The notes under the pieces are model-generated. The model ran no database searches. It had not been told where the DNA came from and worked only from the letters and a program-made list of their open reading frames with translations. 64,000 nucleotides of DNA from Thamnidium elegans. Taxonomy: Eukaryota > Mucoromycota > Mucoromycetes > Mucorales > Mucoraceae. Location: contig JAIXMG010000006.1 of NCBI GenBank assembly GCA_025201345.1, positions 930,001 to 994,000 on the forward strand. Reading direction: 5' to 3'. The position numbers and the translations under genes are program-made. Below are positions 1 to 13,700 of the stretch, piece after piece (position 1 is the first letter of the stretch; each line of letters opens with the position of its first letter).

Positions 1-174
1 GAGTCTGTTACATCGGAGAATATCCTGCCTCCCTCTTTCAACCTGTCACTTTATAAATTAAACGATTAAAACTTAACTTTTTTTTTTTTTTTTTTTTTTT
101 GGCGCAGCGCTTAAAATTGTAAACTAAAAAAAAAAAAAACAATTCTTTTCTTCTCTTTTTCCGTTTTAAAAATC

Positions 175-2171
175 ATGAGCATTCGCAATATGACTACACG
201 TTCTTTAAAGTCTTTACCTAATGTACCGACGAAATTCACAAAGTGTTTGCCTGGCGATATCTACACAACGAATGTAACCGACGAAAACCAGCCCAACATT
301 ATGCGCACACCGCGTCCAGTCCATGGCGCTGTCTACTCACACGTCTATCCTGAAAAGGCGCCCGACCCTATCGTCTTGGCCATCTCGAAACCTGCCTGTC
401 AAGCCATCGATCTAGATATCACAGACGAGGATTTTGCAGATGTCTTTTCTGGTAATAAGGTATTACCTGATACTCGACCTTGGTCTTTATGTTACGCCGG
501 ACACCAATTCGGGTAAGTTTCGCACTTTTTTTTTTTTAGTGCATTATGGATTATTAATCCTTTTTTTTTTTTTAAAAAAAACAGGTATTATGCTGGACAG
601 CTCGGTGACGGTAGAGCCATTTCATTATTCGAAACCGTCAACAGTAAAGGCCAGTCTTGGGAAATACAGTTGAAAGGAGCGGGAAGAACGCCTTATTCTC
701 GGTTTGGAGACGGGTATGCGGTATTGAGATCAAGTATCCGAGAATTTCTGATGTCTGAGCATATGCATGCTTTAGGTGTACCGACAACGCGTGCATTAGC
801 ATTGGTGGAGACCAGCCGAGATGTTTACAGAGAAGACGGGCCCAGAGAAAGTAATAAAAAAGAGATATTTTTAAGCAGCCGTGTATTAATATAAATCTTA
901 GTTCAACCCGAGACTGGAGCTATCGTAGCACGCATGGCTCCTTCGTGGCTTCGATTTGGTAACTTTGAGATATTCTATCACCGTGACGATATGGACAATG
1001 TACGAAAACTAGCGGATTACACCATCGAGAACGTGGTTACGGAGCAGGAAGGCTCTGGCAATAAGTACGCGCAAATGTTTAGAAATATCACAAAGAATAC
1101 AGCGAAAATGGTGGCGGAGTGGCAAGCCATTGGGTTTAATCACGGTGTCATGAACACAGATAACATGTCTGTGTTGGGCCTAACCATGGATTACGGGCCT
1201 TTCCAAGTCATGGATTTTTATAACCCTCGTTACGTCTGTAACCACTCTGACGAAACTGGACGTAAAGTAGCACACTCTCTTTTTTTAGTCTGTTTTTTTT
1301 TATACTCATTTTATTTTAGGTTACGCTTTTCATCGTCAACCTTCTGTTTGTATATTCAACTTGGTGCGATTAAGCATCCCGTTGTTCGAGCTTATCGGCG
1401 CTGGCGACCAAGTGGACAGCTTGGTCTTTGCGTCCAAAGAAGACGAGACGCGTGAAGGTGTGACCTCGGAGCAAGTACTGGAAGAATACCGATCGAAAGC
1501 GCAACATTTTGTGCAAAAGTTACTGCAGGAAGAATTCAAAGAGTATTTCATGTCCAGTTTATTGACAAAGATGCGGTCCAAGCTGGGGCTAAAAGAATGC
1601 TCAGAGAATAAAAGCGACATGGACGATGTGATCATTCCTTTACTGGACTGGATGACTAACCACCATATCGACTACCACAAGTTCTACAGATCGCTTAGTA
1701 ATTATAAAATGACGAGCGAAGGCGAAGAAAGCGACCATGAAAAGGCGGTCCATGAGTGGCTTGATATTTATGCCGAACAGGAGAGTCAGGTAGAGGAAAG
1801 CAAGCAGACCTTAAAGGCCTGGCTGGCTATCTATCGTCATCGACTGATCAAGGAAAAGTCAGATTGCGAGGAGAGAAAGAAAAGGATGGACGCTGTCAAT
1901 CCTCGATTTGTGCTTCGAAACTCAATTGCAGAGAAAGTCATAGAGTCCTTTGAGAAGGATACAGAAGATGAGGCGAAACAGGTTCTGAATGCATGTCTTG
2001 ATGCTTGTATCAACCCTTTCCAAGACCATTATCAAGATCCACGCGTAGAAGAATGGATTCATAGTCCTATTCCTGTAAGTAAATTACATATACACAAAAG
2101 AAAAAAAAATCACTCATTTGAACAATTCTATTGTTTAGGATAAGGATATGAGATGCTCCTGTAGTTCTTAA
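175..2171 (+). CDS. FMP40: SelO-family protein adenylyltransferase (yeast Fmp40 type), mitochondrial pseudokinase
   Basis: Five exons join to 583 aa: 175-512, 585-850, 902-1261, 1320-2074, 2139-2171, all with GT-AG introns. SelO proteins are pseudokinases that transfer AMP to Ser/Thr/Tyr of target proteins, acting in mitochondria in redox control. Recognisable family blocks are [16 protein letters not shown] at the exon 1/2 junction, [20 protein letters not shown], the region around [11 protein letters not shown] (metal/ATP-binding Asn and Asp) and [20 protein letters not shown]. The last mini-exon encodes only [10 protein letters not shown], the conserved SelO tail in which animal proteins carry selenocysteine; here it is Cys. 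A second Met six codons in is a possible alternative start. AATAAA at 2284 may serve polyadenylation. Exon borders and identity are seen; biochemical role is known from the family. Confidence 0.93.
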
Positions 2172-2573
2172 GACTTTTCTTTTTATTTTTTAAAAATGTA
2201 TGGACTCAGTTACGTTAGTACAAGACAAAATGTATACAACTTAGTACATGGAAAATTTATCATCTATTGAATTTTTGTATTTTAATAAAGAATGAATAAA
2301 AGTATAATTAAGTAAAAGATGTTTGAATATTACCCTTAAAAGAAAGAGTGTAATGAAAAAGAAGAAGGGAAGCACTATACATGAACTTCGGTTGATGAAG
2401 AAAAGAAACATACCGATTATGAAATAATTAAAAAAGTAAAAAAAAAAAAAAAAAAAAAACCCTCCCCCCTCCTTTTTTGTCTGTTTAGAAAAAAAAAAAG
2501 GAGGGGATAAAAGATGATGCAGAAGGAAATATTAAAGGGGGAAAAAGGGTTTTTTTTTTTTTTTTTTTTTTTT
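2172..2573. other. Convergent intergenic spacer
   Basis: About 400 bases between two convergent genes. It holds a likely polyadenylation signal (AATAAA, 2284) and long poly(A), poly(C) and poly(T) runs near 2440-2575. No coding capacity beyond homopolymer-encoded ORFs. Confidence 0.7.
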
Positions 2574-5500
2574 TTACTTGAGACTACGAATAGATCCTGA
2601 AGTAAAAGAGTGGTTATCATTGTTATGTTTGGAAGATCGAGAACGCATAGTGTTACTTCTTTCTACAGAATTCCAGGGCAGACGTTCATTGCCAGCCATG
2701 TACACTGCTGGTGTCGAATTCTGTCCCCCCATATATTTCTCTCGTGTAGCCGGATCACGGAATAAGAAGCCAAAGATATGGTCAGGAATAAGACGGATCA
2801 CAACACCGATCGGTAAGGAGAAAAATCCGATAACAATCGCAATCCCCCAATGCGTACCGCCCAGTGGAACCACCTGGAAAGCAGCACCACCAAACTGAAC
2901 AATCACTACCTGACCAAGCACACAGATAAAGAAGATGATAATAAAGAACTTGTTTGCAAAGATGTTTGAAAAGATATTAAGATGACTATCGATACGACGA
3001 CAACTAATAATAATAGTCAATAAAAAAAAAGATATATATAAATTTTTTTTTCCTTTTTACTTACTTGATCTCATTGAAGATTTGACAGAATACAAAAGTA
3101 TTAAAGACAACTGTTTGTAAAACTGCACTTTCTGGTTCGAGCCCAAGCACATTTCCGTACAAAAGCACGAGCGTCACGGTAATTTGGAAAATGGCTTGAC
3201 CAATGATCATTTTCCACATCTTCAAGGTGATTAAGGGAGCAGTACGAGGGTCTGGCATACGGTCTAACAGTTCAGGTGTAGGAGGATCGGTAGCTAAAGC
3301 AAGCGCAGCGAAAGTATCCATGATCAAGTTGACCCACAGCAACTGGACGGCGGTCAAGACAGATTTCTGGTCCTCACTCGCCACGGCCGAGATAAAGGTC
3401 GAGATAACAGCGGTAAGATTGACAGTGATTTGAAACTCCAAGAACTTCTTTACGGCGTCGTTGACGCAGCGACCCCACATGATGGCCTTGATGATACTTG
3501 AGAAATTATCGTCCATCAAAATAATACTTGAAGCTTCCTTGGCTACTTCGGTACCGGCGATACCCATGGAGAAGCCGACATCAGCCATCTTTAAAGCAGG
3601 ACCATCGTTGGTACCGTCACCCGTCACGGCGACAATATCACCCAGCTCACGCAACCGACTGACCAAAATACGTTTATCTTCGGGACTCGAACGCGCCAAG
3701 ACCTGAAGACGAGGTAACACCGAGTCCATCTCGGATTGTGGCAGCTTTCTGAAGGTAGGGCCCTCCATGACGATCCCACCTGGCGTGTAGATGCCGCACT
3801 GCTTTGCAATACTCTTTGCCGTCACCACGTTATCACCAGTGACCATACGTACAAAGACACCAGCACGTTGACATGCTTTCACGGCCTCAGGGACACCGTC
3901 ACGAAGCGGATCTTCAATACCGACCACACCCAGGAAGGTCAGGTCGTTGCCTTCGACGATGTCGTCGTAGGGTACGTCGTCGTCTTGGTTCAACAAGGGG
4001 CCCTTGGGTGGCCACTGCTCAAAGTCGATATAGGCGATACCGATGGTTCTTAAACTACGGGTAGCGTAACTTTGAATGATGCGGTCGACACGATCAACAT
4101 CGTCGGGAGTCAGTTCGCGGGTGCTTGCGCCGCTGTAATCATCGCGAGAAGACTTTTGCAGGCTCAGGATCTTGGAGCAGAGTCCCAAGATGATTTCGGA
4201 GGCACCTTTGACGTGGACACGGTACATGACTTGCTGGGGCTTGGTGGGATGCGGGATTTCCAAGACAGTAGCCATTGCTTTGCGCTCAGAACTGAAAGGG
4301 TAGACTTGCTCGATGGGCCAGCGTGTACGCAAGGTGTCGTAGTGCTCGGCATGAATCTCACGAGAGAATTGAAGTAAGGCGGTCTCGGTCTTGTTGCCGA
4401 CAAAGCAAGGCTCGCCTTTTTCGTTCTCGCCTTCAAACGCGTTGGAGTTTACGGCGATGGACTGGTTAATGAGGTTAAGGGCGTCCTTGGGTGCGGTGGC
4501 GCCAACTTTCTTGATATCCACAAGATCTGACCGAGACGACGGTGGGTTGTTGATGAACCGGAATGAAGAGCCAAATGTACCGGCAACCACTGTCATTTTG
4601 TTTTGCGTTAATGTACCGGTTTTGTCGGAGCAGATCGTAGTTGCGTTACCCATGGTTTCACAAGCAGCAAGGACACGGACCAAATTGTTATCTTTCAACA
4701 TACGTTGTGTAGCATAGGCAAGAGCTAATTTTTTTTTAAGGTTAGCATTTTAAGAAAAGAGAAAAAAAAAAAAAAAAACTTACCAAGTGTAACAGCTAAA
4801 GGTAAACCTTCAGGAACAGCAACAACTACAATAGTTACAACGACAATCAAAATTTTCATAATAGCCATCACGATTTCAGTAGGTTGATCAGGTACACCTG
4901 ACTTCCATCCAACGAAATAACGAATCAAGAGGACGATCAGCATCAACAGACCTACAGCAGAACCCATTTTAGCAATTGTCTCAGCCAAATGGTTTAATTT
5001 CTCTTGCAAGGGGGTGCTTTCAGGCTCGGAACGAAGGGCCATCATGGTACGGCCATAGTAAGAGTTTTCTCCGATAGAGGTGACGAGGTAAGTACAGACA
5101 CCTTCCAAGACCTTGGAGCCAGAGATAATAAATGGGTCAGGTGTGGACTTGTGTTCAACAGGGGCAGTTTTTTTAGTAGGTTTAAATCCGGATTCGGACG
5201 AAGAAGGAGAGTCCATGGCAGGTCTTTGATGCTCCTTTTCGGATACCGCAGCTAACCGCTCGCACATTTGCCAGGGCTGCTTACGTACCGCGTCTGATTC
5301 TCCTGTTGCAGCTGATTCATCACACTTGAGGTTATGGCCTTCGATAAACACACCGTCGACGGCTACAATGTCTCCTGGTTCAAGGTGAAGAATATCACCT
5401 ACTTGAATATCGTAAACAGAAATCATAATTACCGTAGACTCACGTGTTGCCTAGAAAAAAAAAAAAAAGGGTTTCTTAGTTTTTTTTTTTAATGTAAAAT

Positions 5501-6349
5501 TAGGGAGGGTTTTTTTTTACTTTGACTGCTCGATCATCTTTTTTGGCGTTTAATTTACGAAATTGCTTTTCTTTTTGGAAATCGTTTACACTGCCTACCA
5601 TGACTACCATTAAAATGGCTACGATAATAGCGACACCTTCAACCCATTTTACACCGGGGATACGTTGACCGAATGTATCGTATTCAGGGACTGCGATATC
5701 TTCGTAGAGACCGACACCTAAAGAGACTACAGCCGCAATAGCTAACAGGATCTATATTTTTTTTAAAGAGAAGTTAATTAAAATTATGCAAAAAAAAAAA
5801 AAAAAAAAAAAAAAAACGTACCAGAGTTTTATCTTGAAAGGCAATCCACATCAGTTGGAATATGCTTTTGGACTGGGTTTCAGGCAAGATATTGGAGCCA
5901 AAGGCATGCTTTCGCTGAGGAAAAGCCGAAGCGTCAGGGGCGGAGACGGTAGCGTCAGTACGATGAGTTAATTGTCTACCTAGAGAATGTACAGTAGGTG
6001 TTCTCTTGAATTCGATTTCTTCAACATAGACAGAGTCATCCTTTTCCTTTAAAACTTGGTTTAGTGTAATATTTTGATGTTTAGGTGCGTTAGGTGTTAA
6101 ACCAGACTGGATATCTACTTGAAGACCACGAGCAAGGCCCTCTAGACCACCGAACGAACGGAGCAAGGGTAGGTTTTTGGGGTCCATAAGGGCCGAGAGT
6201 TGGTCTGGTACAAATGCAAATGGGTTGCTGGGATCATTATGAGCTTTAAGTGTGTCTCGGAAATCAATCTTTACATCGTCAAGCATAGTTGACTGGTTGG
6301 GTGTAGCGATCAAAGTAGGGTCTTCACTGTGGTGATGATAATTGGACAT
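2574..6349 (-). CDS. PMC1: P-type Ca2+-ATPase (PMCA/Pmc1 type)
   Basis: Five exons on the minus strand: 6349-5822, 5751-5521, 5450-4784, 4724-3065, 3003-2574, giving 1171 aa, close to yeast Pmc1 (1173). It pumps Ca2+ out of the cytosol into the vacuole or across the plasma membrane. Seen: N-terminal PMCA-type lead (FGGLEGLARGL), first membrane hairpin across the exon 1/2 join (KTLILLAIAAVVSLGVGLYE), actuator loop CDESAATGES, the M4 PEGLPLAVTLALAYATQRM across exons 3/4, phosphorylation motif SDKTGTLTQNKM with Asp about 509, hinge TGDGTNDGPALK, and C-terminal membrane helices. The Ser/Arg/Asn-rich tail shows no clear calmodulin-binding helix. An insertion of about 40 residues lies after the TGES loop. 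It is divergent from the myosin light chain gene across 1.5 kb. Confidence 0.95.
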
Positions 6350-6759
6350 TTTCGTTATTTTCCCTTTATATATTTTTTTTTTTTTTTGTTCTTCTTTTCT
6401 TTTTTTTTTATTATTATTATTATTAGTATATAAAAGAGGATGTATATAAAATAAAAAAAAAAAAATAAAAAAAAATTAGGTGGTATTATTACAAAAAAGG
6501 ATTATATATTTGTATATAAAATTAAAAAAAAATGTATATATATATTTTTTTTTTATCAAAGTGAAAAAAAGAAAAGAAAAAAGAAACAAAAAAATTCAAA
6601 TTGAATGAAATATATGCTTTTTTTTTTTTTTTTTTTCTATTAGAAGTTGGATTGTTAAAGGAGGTGTTTTTCTTTATAAGCTTAATATAAACGGGGGGGT
6701 TTTGTGTGTTTGTGTGTGTGTGTGTGTGTATATGGGTGTGTGTGTCCTCACAAAGAATA

Positions 6760-6790
<31 letters not shown>

Positions 6791-7762
6791 AGGAACAGAA
6801 AGGCTAGATATACACTATACATAAACATAACGTTATATAAACTTACAGTAAAAAATCTATGTAGAACTTTCCTGCAGATTAAAACTTCTTTTGTTTATTG
6901 CATTAGAAGCAGATGATCTTCATTTATTTTTACTTTTTTTCTTTTTTACTTTTTGTTGTTACTTTACTTTGCATTTATCTTTATAGTCTAGGTCTTTTGG
7001 CTTATAGGAAGAAGTAAGTCAAGTGCTCAAAATACAGAATAAAAATAAAGAAAAAAGATTATTACGGATATTGCATTTTGCATATTTTCGATCCAATCTA
7101 TGCAGCCTTGTCTAATCCGGCCATTCCATCAACATCCTCCAGACACGGGGAAGGTGGCATATAAACAGGCCCTGAATATTATAGAGCGTAATTGTCCCTC
7201 TCTCTCTCTCTATCTATCTATCTTTTTTTTCTCTCCCTTAATGCAAGTCGAACCAAAATAATAATGAAATGATAAGATATACAAAACCTTTTTCACATAT
7301 ATGTTAATCATTTTACTCTTATTTTAGGAAGGTAAAGGGGTGGGTTTTAGAAAATCAAGATACATAGGAATGTTTTTTTTATTTTATAAAAACTAGATAA
7401 CTCTTTATGAACTGTCTCTCTTGAATCCACCCCTTTTTTATAGTGCAAAATAATATATGAAATACTACACTATGATAGCATAATATGTAAAATACAATAT
7501 ATACAATACATGTGCAGTTTTCACTCTGTATAAAACCACCACCTTTTTTTTTATTTTTTTATTTTATTTTTTCTTATAAATAATATCTTCTCCGTCGTCC
7601 CTCTCCTTTTTTTTTTTTTTTTCATCTTCTCTGTCAGCTTCACTTAAGAGCGGAGATTCAATTCATATTTTAAAAAAGGCATTATGTTATTCTTTTTTCT
7701 AAACTAGGATTATATATAATAAAAACAAAGCATTCTCAATAAAGAATACAAACCTCGTCATT

Positions 7763-7795
<33 letters not shown>

Positions 7796-7836
7796 TCTAT
7801 CTCTTTCTTTTCTATATACTAAATTTACACATAAAA
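6350..7836. other. Divergent intergenic region with microsatellites
   Basis: Shared upstream region of the Ca2+-ATPase (minus) and the myosin light chain (plus). It contains a GT-rich microsatellite (about 6703-6745), a 23-base poly(A) run followed by poly(G), CT repeats at 7763-7787 just before the light-chain start, and short TCTA repeats near 7210. The CT tract is a plausible promoter-proximal pyrimidine element (inference). No gene seen. Confidence 0.6.
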
Positions 7837-8500
7837 ATGGCACCTATTGTAAGTTGTGTTGGTTAATTAATCCGTCTTTTTTTTTTAAATTAATCCTCCG
7901 TATTTCTATAAAAAAAGAACAAGAGACGTCAGAACTCCAACGTGTTTGCCATGTTTGACAAGGCACAGGTCATGGAATTCAAGGATGCATTTAGTATCAT
8001 GGATACAAACAGTGATGGTTTAGTAGACATTAATGATCTCAAAGTGACTTTTGAAAGATTAGGTACAGTTTTGTTTATTATCTCAACCACCACCAACTTA
8101 TAAATTTTAATTTAGGCCAACCTGCTACAACAGAAGAAATCGAATTGATGATGGGTGATGCCACGGGACCTATTAATTTTACTGTGTTTTTAACTCTGAT
8201 GGCTGATAAATTAGCTGATACAGATCAAGAAAATGTCATCTTGAAGGCATTTTCGGCCTTTGATGATGATAGAAATGGAAAAATTAATGCTACCCATTTA
8301 AGAGAGTGTATGACAACAATGGGTGATAGGTTTACAGACGAAGAGGTATAAATAAGCAGCTTGATTTATATCTTGCATTTAACTTTTTTTTTTTTTTTTT
8401 TTTTTTGTAGGTTGATATTATGTTTAAAGGCTCGGTTATTGATGATGAAGGGAATTTTAATTACAGAGATTTTGTACGTGTGTTAAAACACGGAGAATAA
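7837..8500 (+). CDS. RLC1: Myosin II regulatory light chain (EF-hand)
   Basis: Four exons: 7837-7848 (12 nt), 7924-8062, 8116-8345, 8411-8500; 156 aa. It binds the neck of conventional myosin and tunes contractile-ring force. Seen: N-terminal RRQNSNVFAMF, matching the phosphorylatable RLC signature (Ser9 aligns with the kinase target Ser of animal RLC), then EF-hand 1 with a canonical DTNSDGLVDIND loop (residues 31-42), a degenerate second hand, an acidic third loop DDDRNGKINATH and a degenerate fourth. The N-terminal arm is only about 8 residues, shorter than most RLCs. The tiny first exon was set by the only ATG followed by GTAAGT and by exon 2 restoring the RLC motif in frame. AATAAA lies at 8575. 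Confidence 0.9.
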
Positions 8501-8887
8501 CAAACGACAAACCTTTGTCAATAACTGTAAATACTGTAAAAGATGCACTTGTAGCATTTTCTTTTTCCTTCTAAAATAAACTCATATACCTTTTTTTTTT
8601 TTTTTTCCTTCTTTGTATTGATTATGCAAAATGAACGTAAATTAGTCTGGAACTTGTAATTTGTTTGCTTGTTCTTTTGCTTCTGTAAACAAGAAATAGT
8701 AATTGATCTGTGTATTTTTTTTTTCACTTGCATACAAAATTTTGCAACTTCAAAAAAGTAACTTTTGAATCCCCAAGTTTAACTCCTATAACACACCCTT
8801 CTTTTTTTTTTTTAATAATACTGTCATAAAGTAGACCTCTTTGTTATTATTATTTACTTTTTTTTTTGCCGCACAGCTTTGTTGGTG

Positions 8888-8924
<37 letters not shown>

Positions 8925-9775
8925 GGCTATCTTTCGTCCCCCCCCCCTTAAAATGATGCATCAACTACGCTTTTTTCTTGTATGTGCGTGTATATTATCT
9001 TTTTCTTGCAGTCATTTGTTAGAATCAAGACAAGACTAAGCCTTCCTTTGGCTTGAGAACTCTACAGAAGCAGGTAGAAGTATATATGTTTAATGACAAT
9101 AACAGGCTGAGCAAATTTTTGCTTTTGCATGTGGCTGCAAGTTCCAGTTCCCTATGCTGTAGAATGGCGAGCAAACAATGTTTCCATGGTTTCTAAGAAA
9201 CCTTTAGCAGCACACGTGTAAAAATTATAGGTATTTTTTTTAAAAAAAAAGATATAGCTTTTTCAATATTTCGCACGTACGCATAGCGTTTATCTGTACA
9301 AACAGTAGCACAAGTTATTGTTTTGCATTTGGTTTTCGAATTACTATTGGGATCCCCCCGGTTGCTAATATAATAATATAAATGCATAATTATAGATACA
9401 CTATTTTTTTTCGGTCAGTATTTGTTTTGCAGATGAATACTCAGAAGTTATGAAAAAACCAAGTTGAGGGGAAGAGGTAATACAAAAGGGGAACTTGACA
9501 GGGACGATTTTCAAAATATTTATTTTCGGTTTGAAATTCGTTTAAAGTAATTTACAGATTTTGTTCAAAACCTCTATTAATAGTTTATACTAAACGTTAA
9601 CCAACGATAAGGAAAAAAAAAAAAGTTGATTCACAAGGGAGAACCCTGTTGGTGTTATTGGTGATTGACATAATACATAATTACGTTGGTCAGATAATAT
9701 ATATTTTTATGTTAGGAGAAATTGTTTGAATTTGTCAGTTTCTATTAGTGTAACTAAATTTATAGAAAATGTAAA

Positions 9776-9829
<54 letters not shown>

Positions 9830-10756
9830 TATACTGACCGAAAATAATATATATATCTTTTTAGTAGAAACTCCCCCCTCCAGGTATGATAACATGCTAG
9901 TTACAGTAATCTCTCTTTGTACATAAACGCTCATGAAAAAAACAAACCATCATACAAAATGAGAGACACTCCTTAATAATATCATGTAGATCTTTTTTAC
10001 TCTTTACTCTTTTAACACATACCGTAATCTTTTTTCACAGTAGATTCCTTAGGGACACTCTTTTGCACGTGCTACACACACAAAAAAAAAACTCATACAA
10101 CCTTTTTTATTTTTGCAGCGTTAAGGGTTACTTATTAAATTTTTCGTGGCATATTTTCCATACTCTTTGAAAAAAAAAATTCCTTTTTTCACAGAAAAAA
10201 TATCAATCTTATATATGCAAACAGTTGCATAGTAACCATAGGTTGTCACATTAGTCTTATTAAAAGTAATAAGAGAGTACTCTTTCTTTCTGTGGCATGT
10301 TTCTTGTAATAACAATAACCGCGTGTGGAAGGGGACTCTTAAGCGACAGATAGTAGGGTCTCAGATGAGGGGGAAAAAAAGCATATATAACTTGCTTATT
10401 TGACAAAATGAACATTCATGATATATACTCGAGTGGAATGAATAAAATGTAATATGTACAGCAAAAAAGGGATGGATAGCCTTCAATTTTTGACGGTTAT
10501 CCCCTCTCTTTTCCCCCCCTTCTCTCGTGAAAAAGCTTCTTGCGTGAATGTGTAACTACAAAAGAACAATTTCAGTTTCAAAGAAAAAAAAAAAAAAAAA
10601 AAAAAAAAGTATATTGTTTTATTGTAAACCCTGCAAAAAATAAAACTATATGATTAGTTTCGAGGAGAAAATCAGTAGAAACATAAATGGGCTTTTAAAT
10701 ATCAAGGAGAGAGAGAGAGAGAGAGAGATAATAGGGAGGGGGTTCAATTCTTTTAT
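8501..10756. other. Gene-free AT-rich spacer (2.3 kb)
   Basis: Convergent spacer between the myosin light chain and the nucleoporin gene. It contains a 33-base poly(A) (8890-8922), a 45-base poly(A) (9781-9825) and a GA microsatellite (10706-10728). No ORF with protein-like composition, no tRNA-like fold and no transposon signature recognised. Confidence 0.6.
9781..9825 (+). repeat. 45-base poly(A) tract
   Basis: The longest A run in the window, in non-coding DNA. A T run of equal length is at 20288-20332. Confidence 0.95.
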
Positions 10757-13700
10757 TTATTGTAGTAAAGCAGCTTCAAATATTTTTATCCAAGAAGAAT
10801 ATTCATTTAATTTAGTTTGATCAGACTCTTGCTGAATCACAAGTTGAATAGCCTCCAAGGCACTTTTATAATCCTTTTGCTGTAAATAAAATTTCCAAGC
10901 TACCTGTAAACTATTTTGATTTAAAAAATCAGTTGCATACACTGGATGTTTCGATAATAATGCAAGAATCATCTTTTCATTTTCTACAGTGTCTTTATCG
11001 AGATAGTTTAATAAGCAGCTAAAATAGTCTTGTTTAAATAACTGGATAAACCATGTGTTTTTTTCTTGAATAGTCTCCGTTGCAAATCCACTCGTCTGAA
11101 TGGTCATTACCAGTGATTGTACGTCATCATGCTTTTCTCCAAGTACAATCGCTTTCTCATAAAGACCAGACTTGCATAACCCTTCAATCACTGATTTTCG
11201 TACTGTTTCGTAATCAGATTGATACTGTTCGACATTCCTGCAAAGCAAAATAAGTAACAGCAGGAAAAAAAAAAAAAAAATTCTTACATACATTTTTGTA
11301 TTTTTTGCTGCTTCCAACAAGATGTCTAATAAGATGATGGATAATTCATATAAACTTTCTTTCATCCTCTTGAGATAATCTGAATTCATTATACTATCAT
11401 CAAAGCTATTATTTACAATATATTCCACATTTAACTCGAATAATAAATATATCATATCATTCAATTGTACTATAAAAACGTTAATTCAATCTTGTAAAAT
11501 CATTACTTGTTGATAACCTTACCCGAAACGGAATCATCGTAATTGACAGGTACTTTATAATCTCTTCTATACTTTTTTTCAAATCGATATGTTTCTTTGG
11601 TAACTCTCTGATAAAAAAAAAAAAAGGGAAAAAGGTCAATTTATGTGCATAATAAAATCTAGTTTTTTTACCATCATAATTTTATTGGTCGTATAGATCA
11701 AAGTCATATGCTCTTGTGCATTTTTGACTTTTTTTCCCTGGATCAATACTTTGCTGCGTACCTTATTAACAAAGTCAAGAATTCTAAAAGGCTAATAATA
11801 TATGTTAGTGCATCACTAACACATAAAGAGGTACAATTTCTTACGTGGTTAATCAATAGATCTTGTATGATGTTATCTTTAGGTTCAAGTACATCAGCTA
11901 TTGTTCTTTCCCAATATTCTGACGTAACTGAATCATGAGCCCTGTTTTTAGATAGATTAGTAAAGAAGAAAATTTGCCCTTTTTTTTTTAAGGTACCTTT
12001 CTTGATGGAATTCCCATAATATTAAAGAGAGGAGGTAGAATTCTACTCTTTTAAACAGTTCATTTCTAATATTTTGAGGAATCTAATAATAACAGTTAAG
12101 AAAAAGGAGGGGGTATATGTGCGTATACACTTACCGTATCCATCAAGAAACTTTCTTTTAATACAATCATAATTTGTTTTTCAAAAACAAATCTTGATTC
12201 TAAAAACAAAGTAACGTCTTGTTTGTTAGGTAAGAGTTTACTTTCCAAGTTCATAATCCTGTCAGAAAGCGTCTTGACTGCATACGATATATCTACTTTT
12301 TCTGGTTTAAGAGGAAATGATAATGGTGACTGCACACATAATGTAGTCAATATTAAAAACGATTATATTCTAGACGGATTTAATATACCTGCTTTGACGC
12401 ACCAAAAAACACTGCTTGTTCTAATTTGGACATGAAAATAAGTGTATCTCTATCCATCTGTAATTGCATATCAGTTAATATATATATATATTTTTTTGTT
12501 TTTGTTTTGTAAAATAATCTTACAACACTAGGAACAACACGAGCATACACGTTTCTATTTTATATACACAATTAAAAAAAATAGGGTTCCTTTGTTTTCA
12601 TTATTAACTTACCCAGTATCTCTTTGTGCTAGAATCTCATTGACGTCTACTTTAAATTCTATAATACCACTATTTAAAGTATAAATCAAGGCCTTATTCG
12701 TTTGTTTCTCTTCCCAAACAGAGACCGAAAGTATCGTATCGTCTTTTAAAACAACCGATTCTTCAAACACAGATCGGGGATCCAGCGAGACAGCAATTAA
12801 GGTTTGGTTAAAAGTAACAAATCCCAAGGTGTTTGTAACAGAGAGACTAGGAGAGGTTGTACCCGCAACAGCGGTAAATGGTATAGAGGACGTATAATCA
12901 ACTTGAGCCTGTTTGTAAAACGATTGCAAGGTGAATGAAACCAGTGCGAATTGAACGTACTCGCCTAAAGCAGGTACAGAATAAGACACCAGCGCAACAC
13001 ATTCTCTATCACTAAATTGTATGTTAGTCCAGACAAAGAAAGAAAAGAAAGAAAATAACTTGATTACGTTATAAGATCCAAATCTAAAATATCTAGCTTG
13101 ATTTGATCCTTTGTTGCATTCGATTGAAAGTGTTGAAATACACTTGACAATAACGTTACACCTAAATCAATATGTGACACAAACTACACAAAAAGAGGTC
13201 AACATAAACCCTCTCCTTTTTTTTTTTTTTTTAATCTCTTTATATTACCTCAACTTGATTGATTGAATGTCTTTTCCAAACCAAAAGATGTTTTCTGCTA
13301 ACAACATATACCATCTCTTTAAACATCTTGAACTTTAAAATCTGTTCCGTATGAGCACGCAGCTCAATTTGAGAGATATGAGGTAAAGGTGTTTGAAAGA
13401 TCCCAGTGATATATGAAACAACCCCAGTGGGTTTATAAAATGTCGACACCGTGATTGTATCCGTCATAGACAGCGAGTAAATCTCGCCGCTGGACGTACC
13501 TACAACCAATTGAGTTTCATCAATGGGCTCAACTGCCGTAATATGTTCTTTATTCGATAACAAAGAAATCGTATAATGAATTGGGTCGTCCTTGATATCT
13601 TTCCAATAATATACTTCTCCTGTTGTCGTAAGAGCAATAGCTATGCTTTGGTTTAACAAGTAAAAGAATTGAATTGCTGTTGGAACTGTCAACTGAATCA

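Noticed and set aside
3203..4717. Plus-strand ORFs opposite the Ca2+-ATPase
   Set aside because: Antisense shadows; the minus strand carries all P-type ATPase motifs.
11286..11291. GTAAGA donor four bases downstream in the nucleoporin gene (exon 13)
   Set aside because: The GTATGT donor at 11291 gives the correct phase into exon 14; GTAAGA does not.
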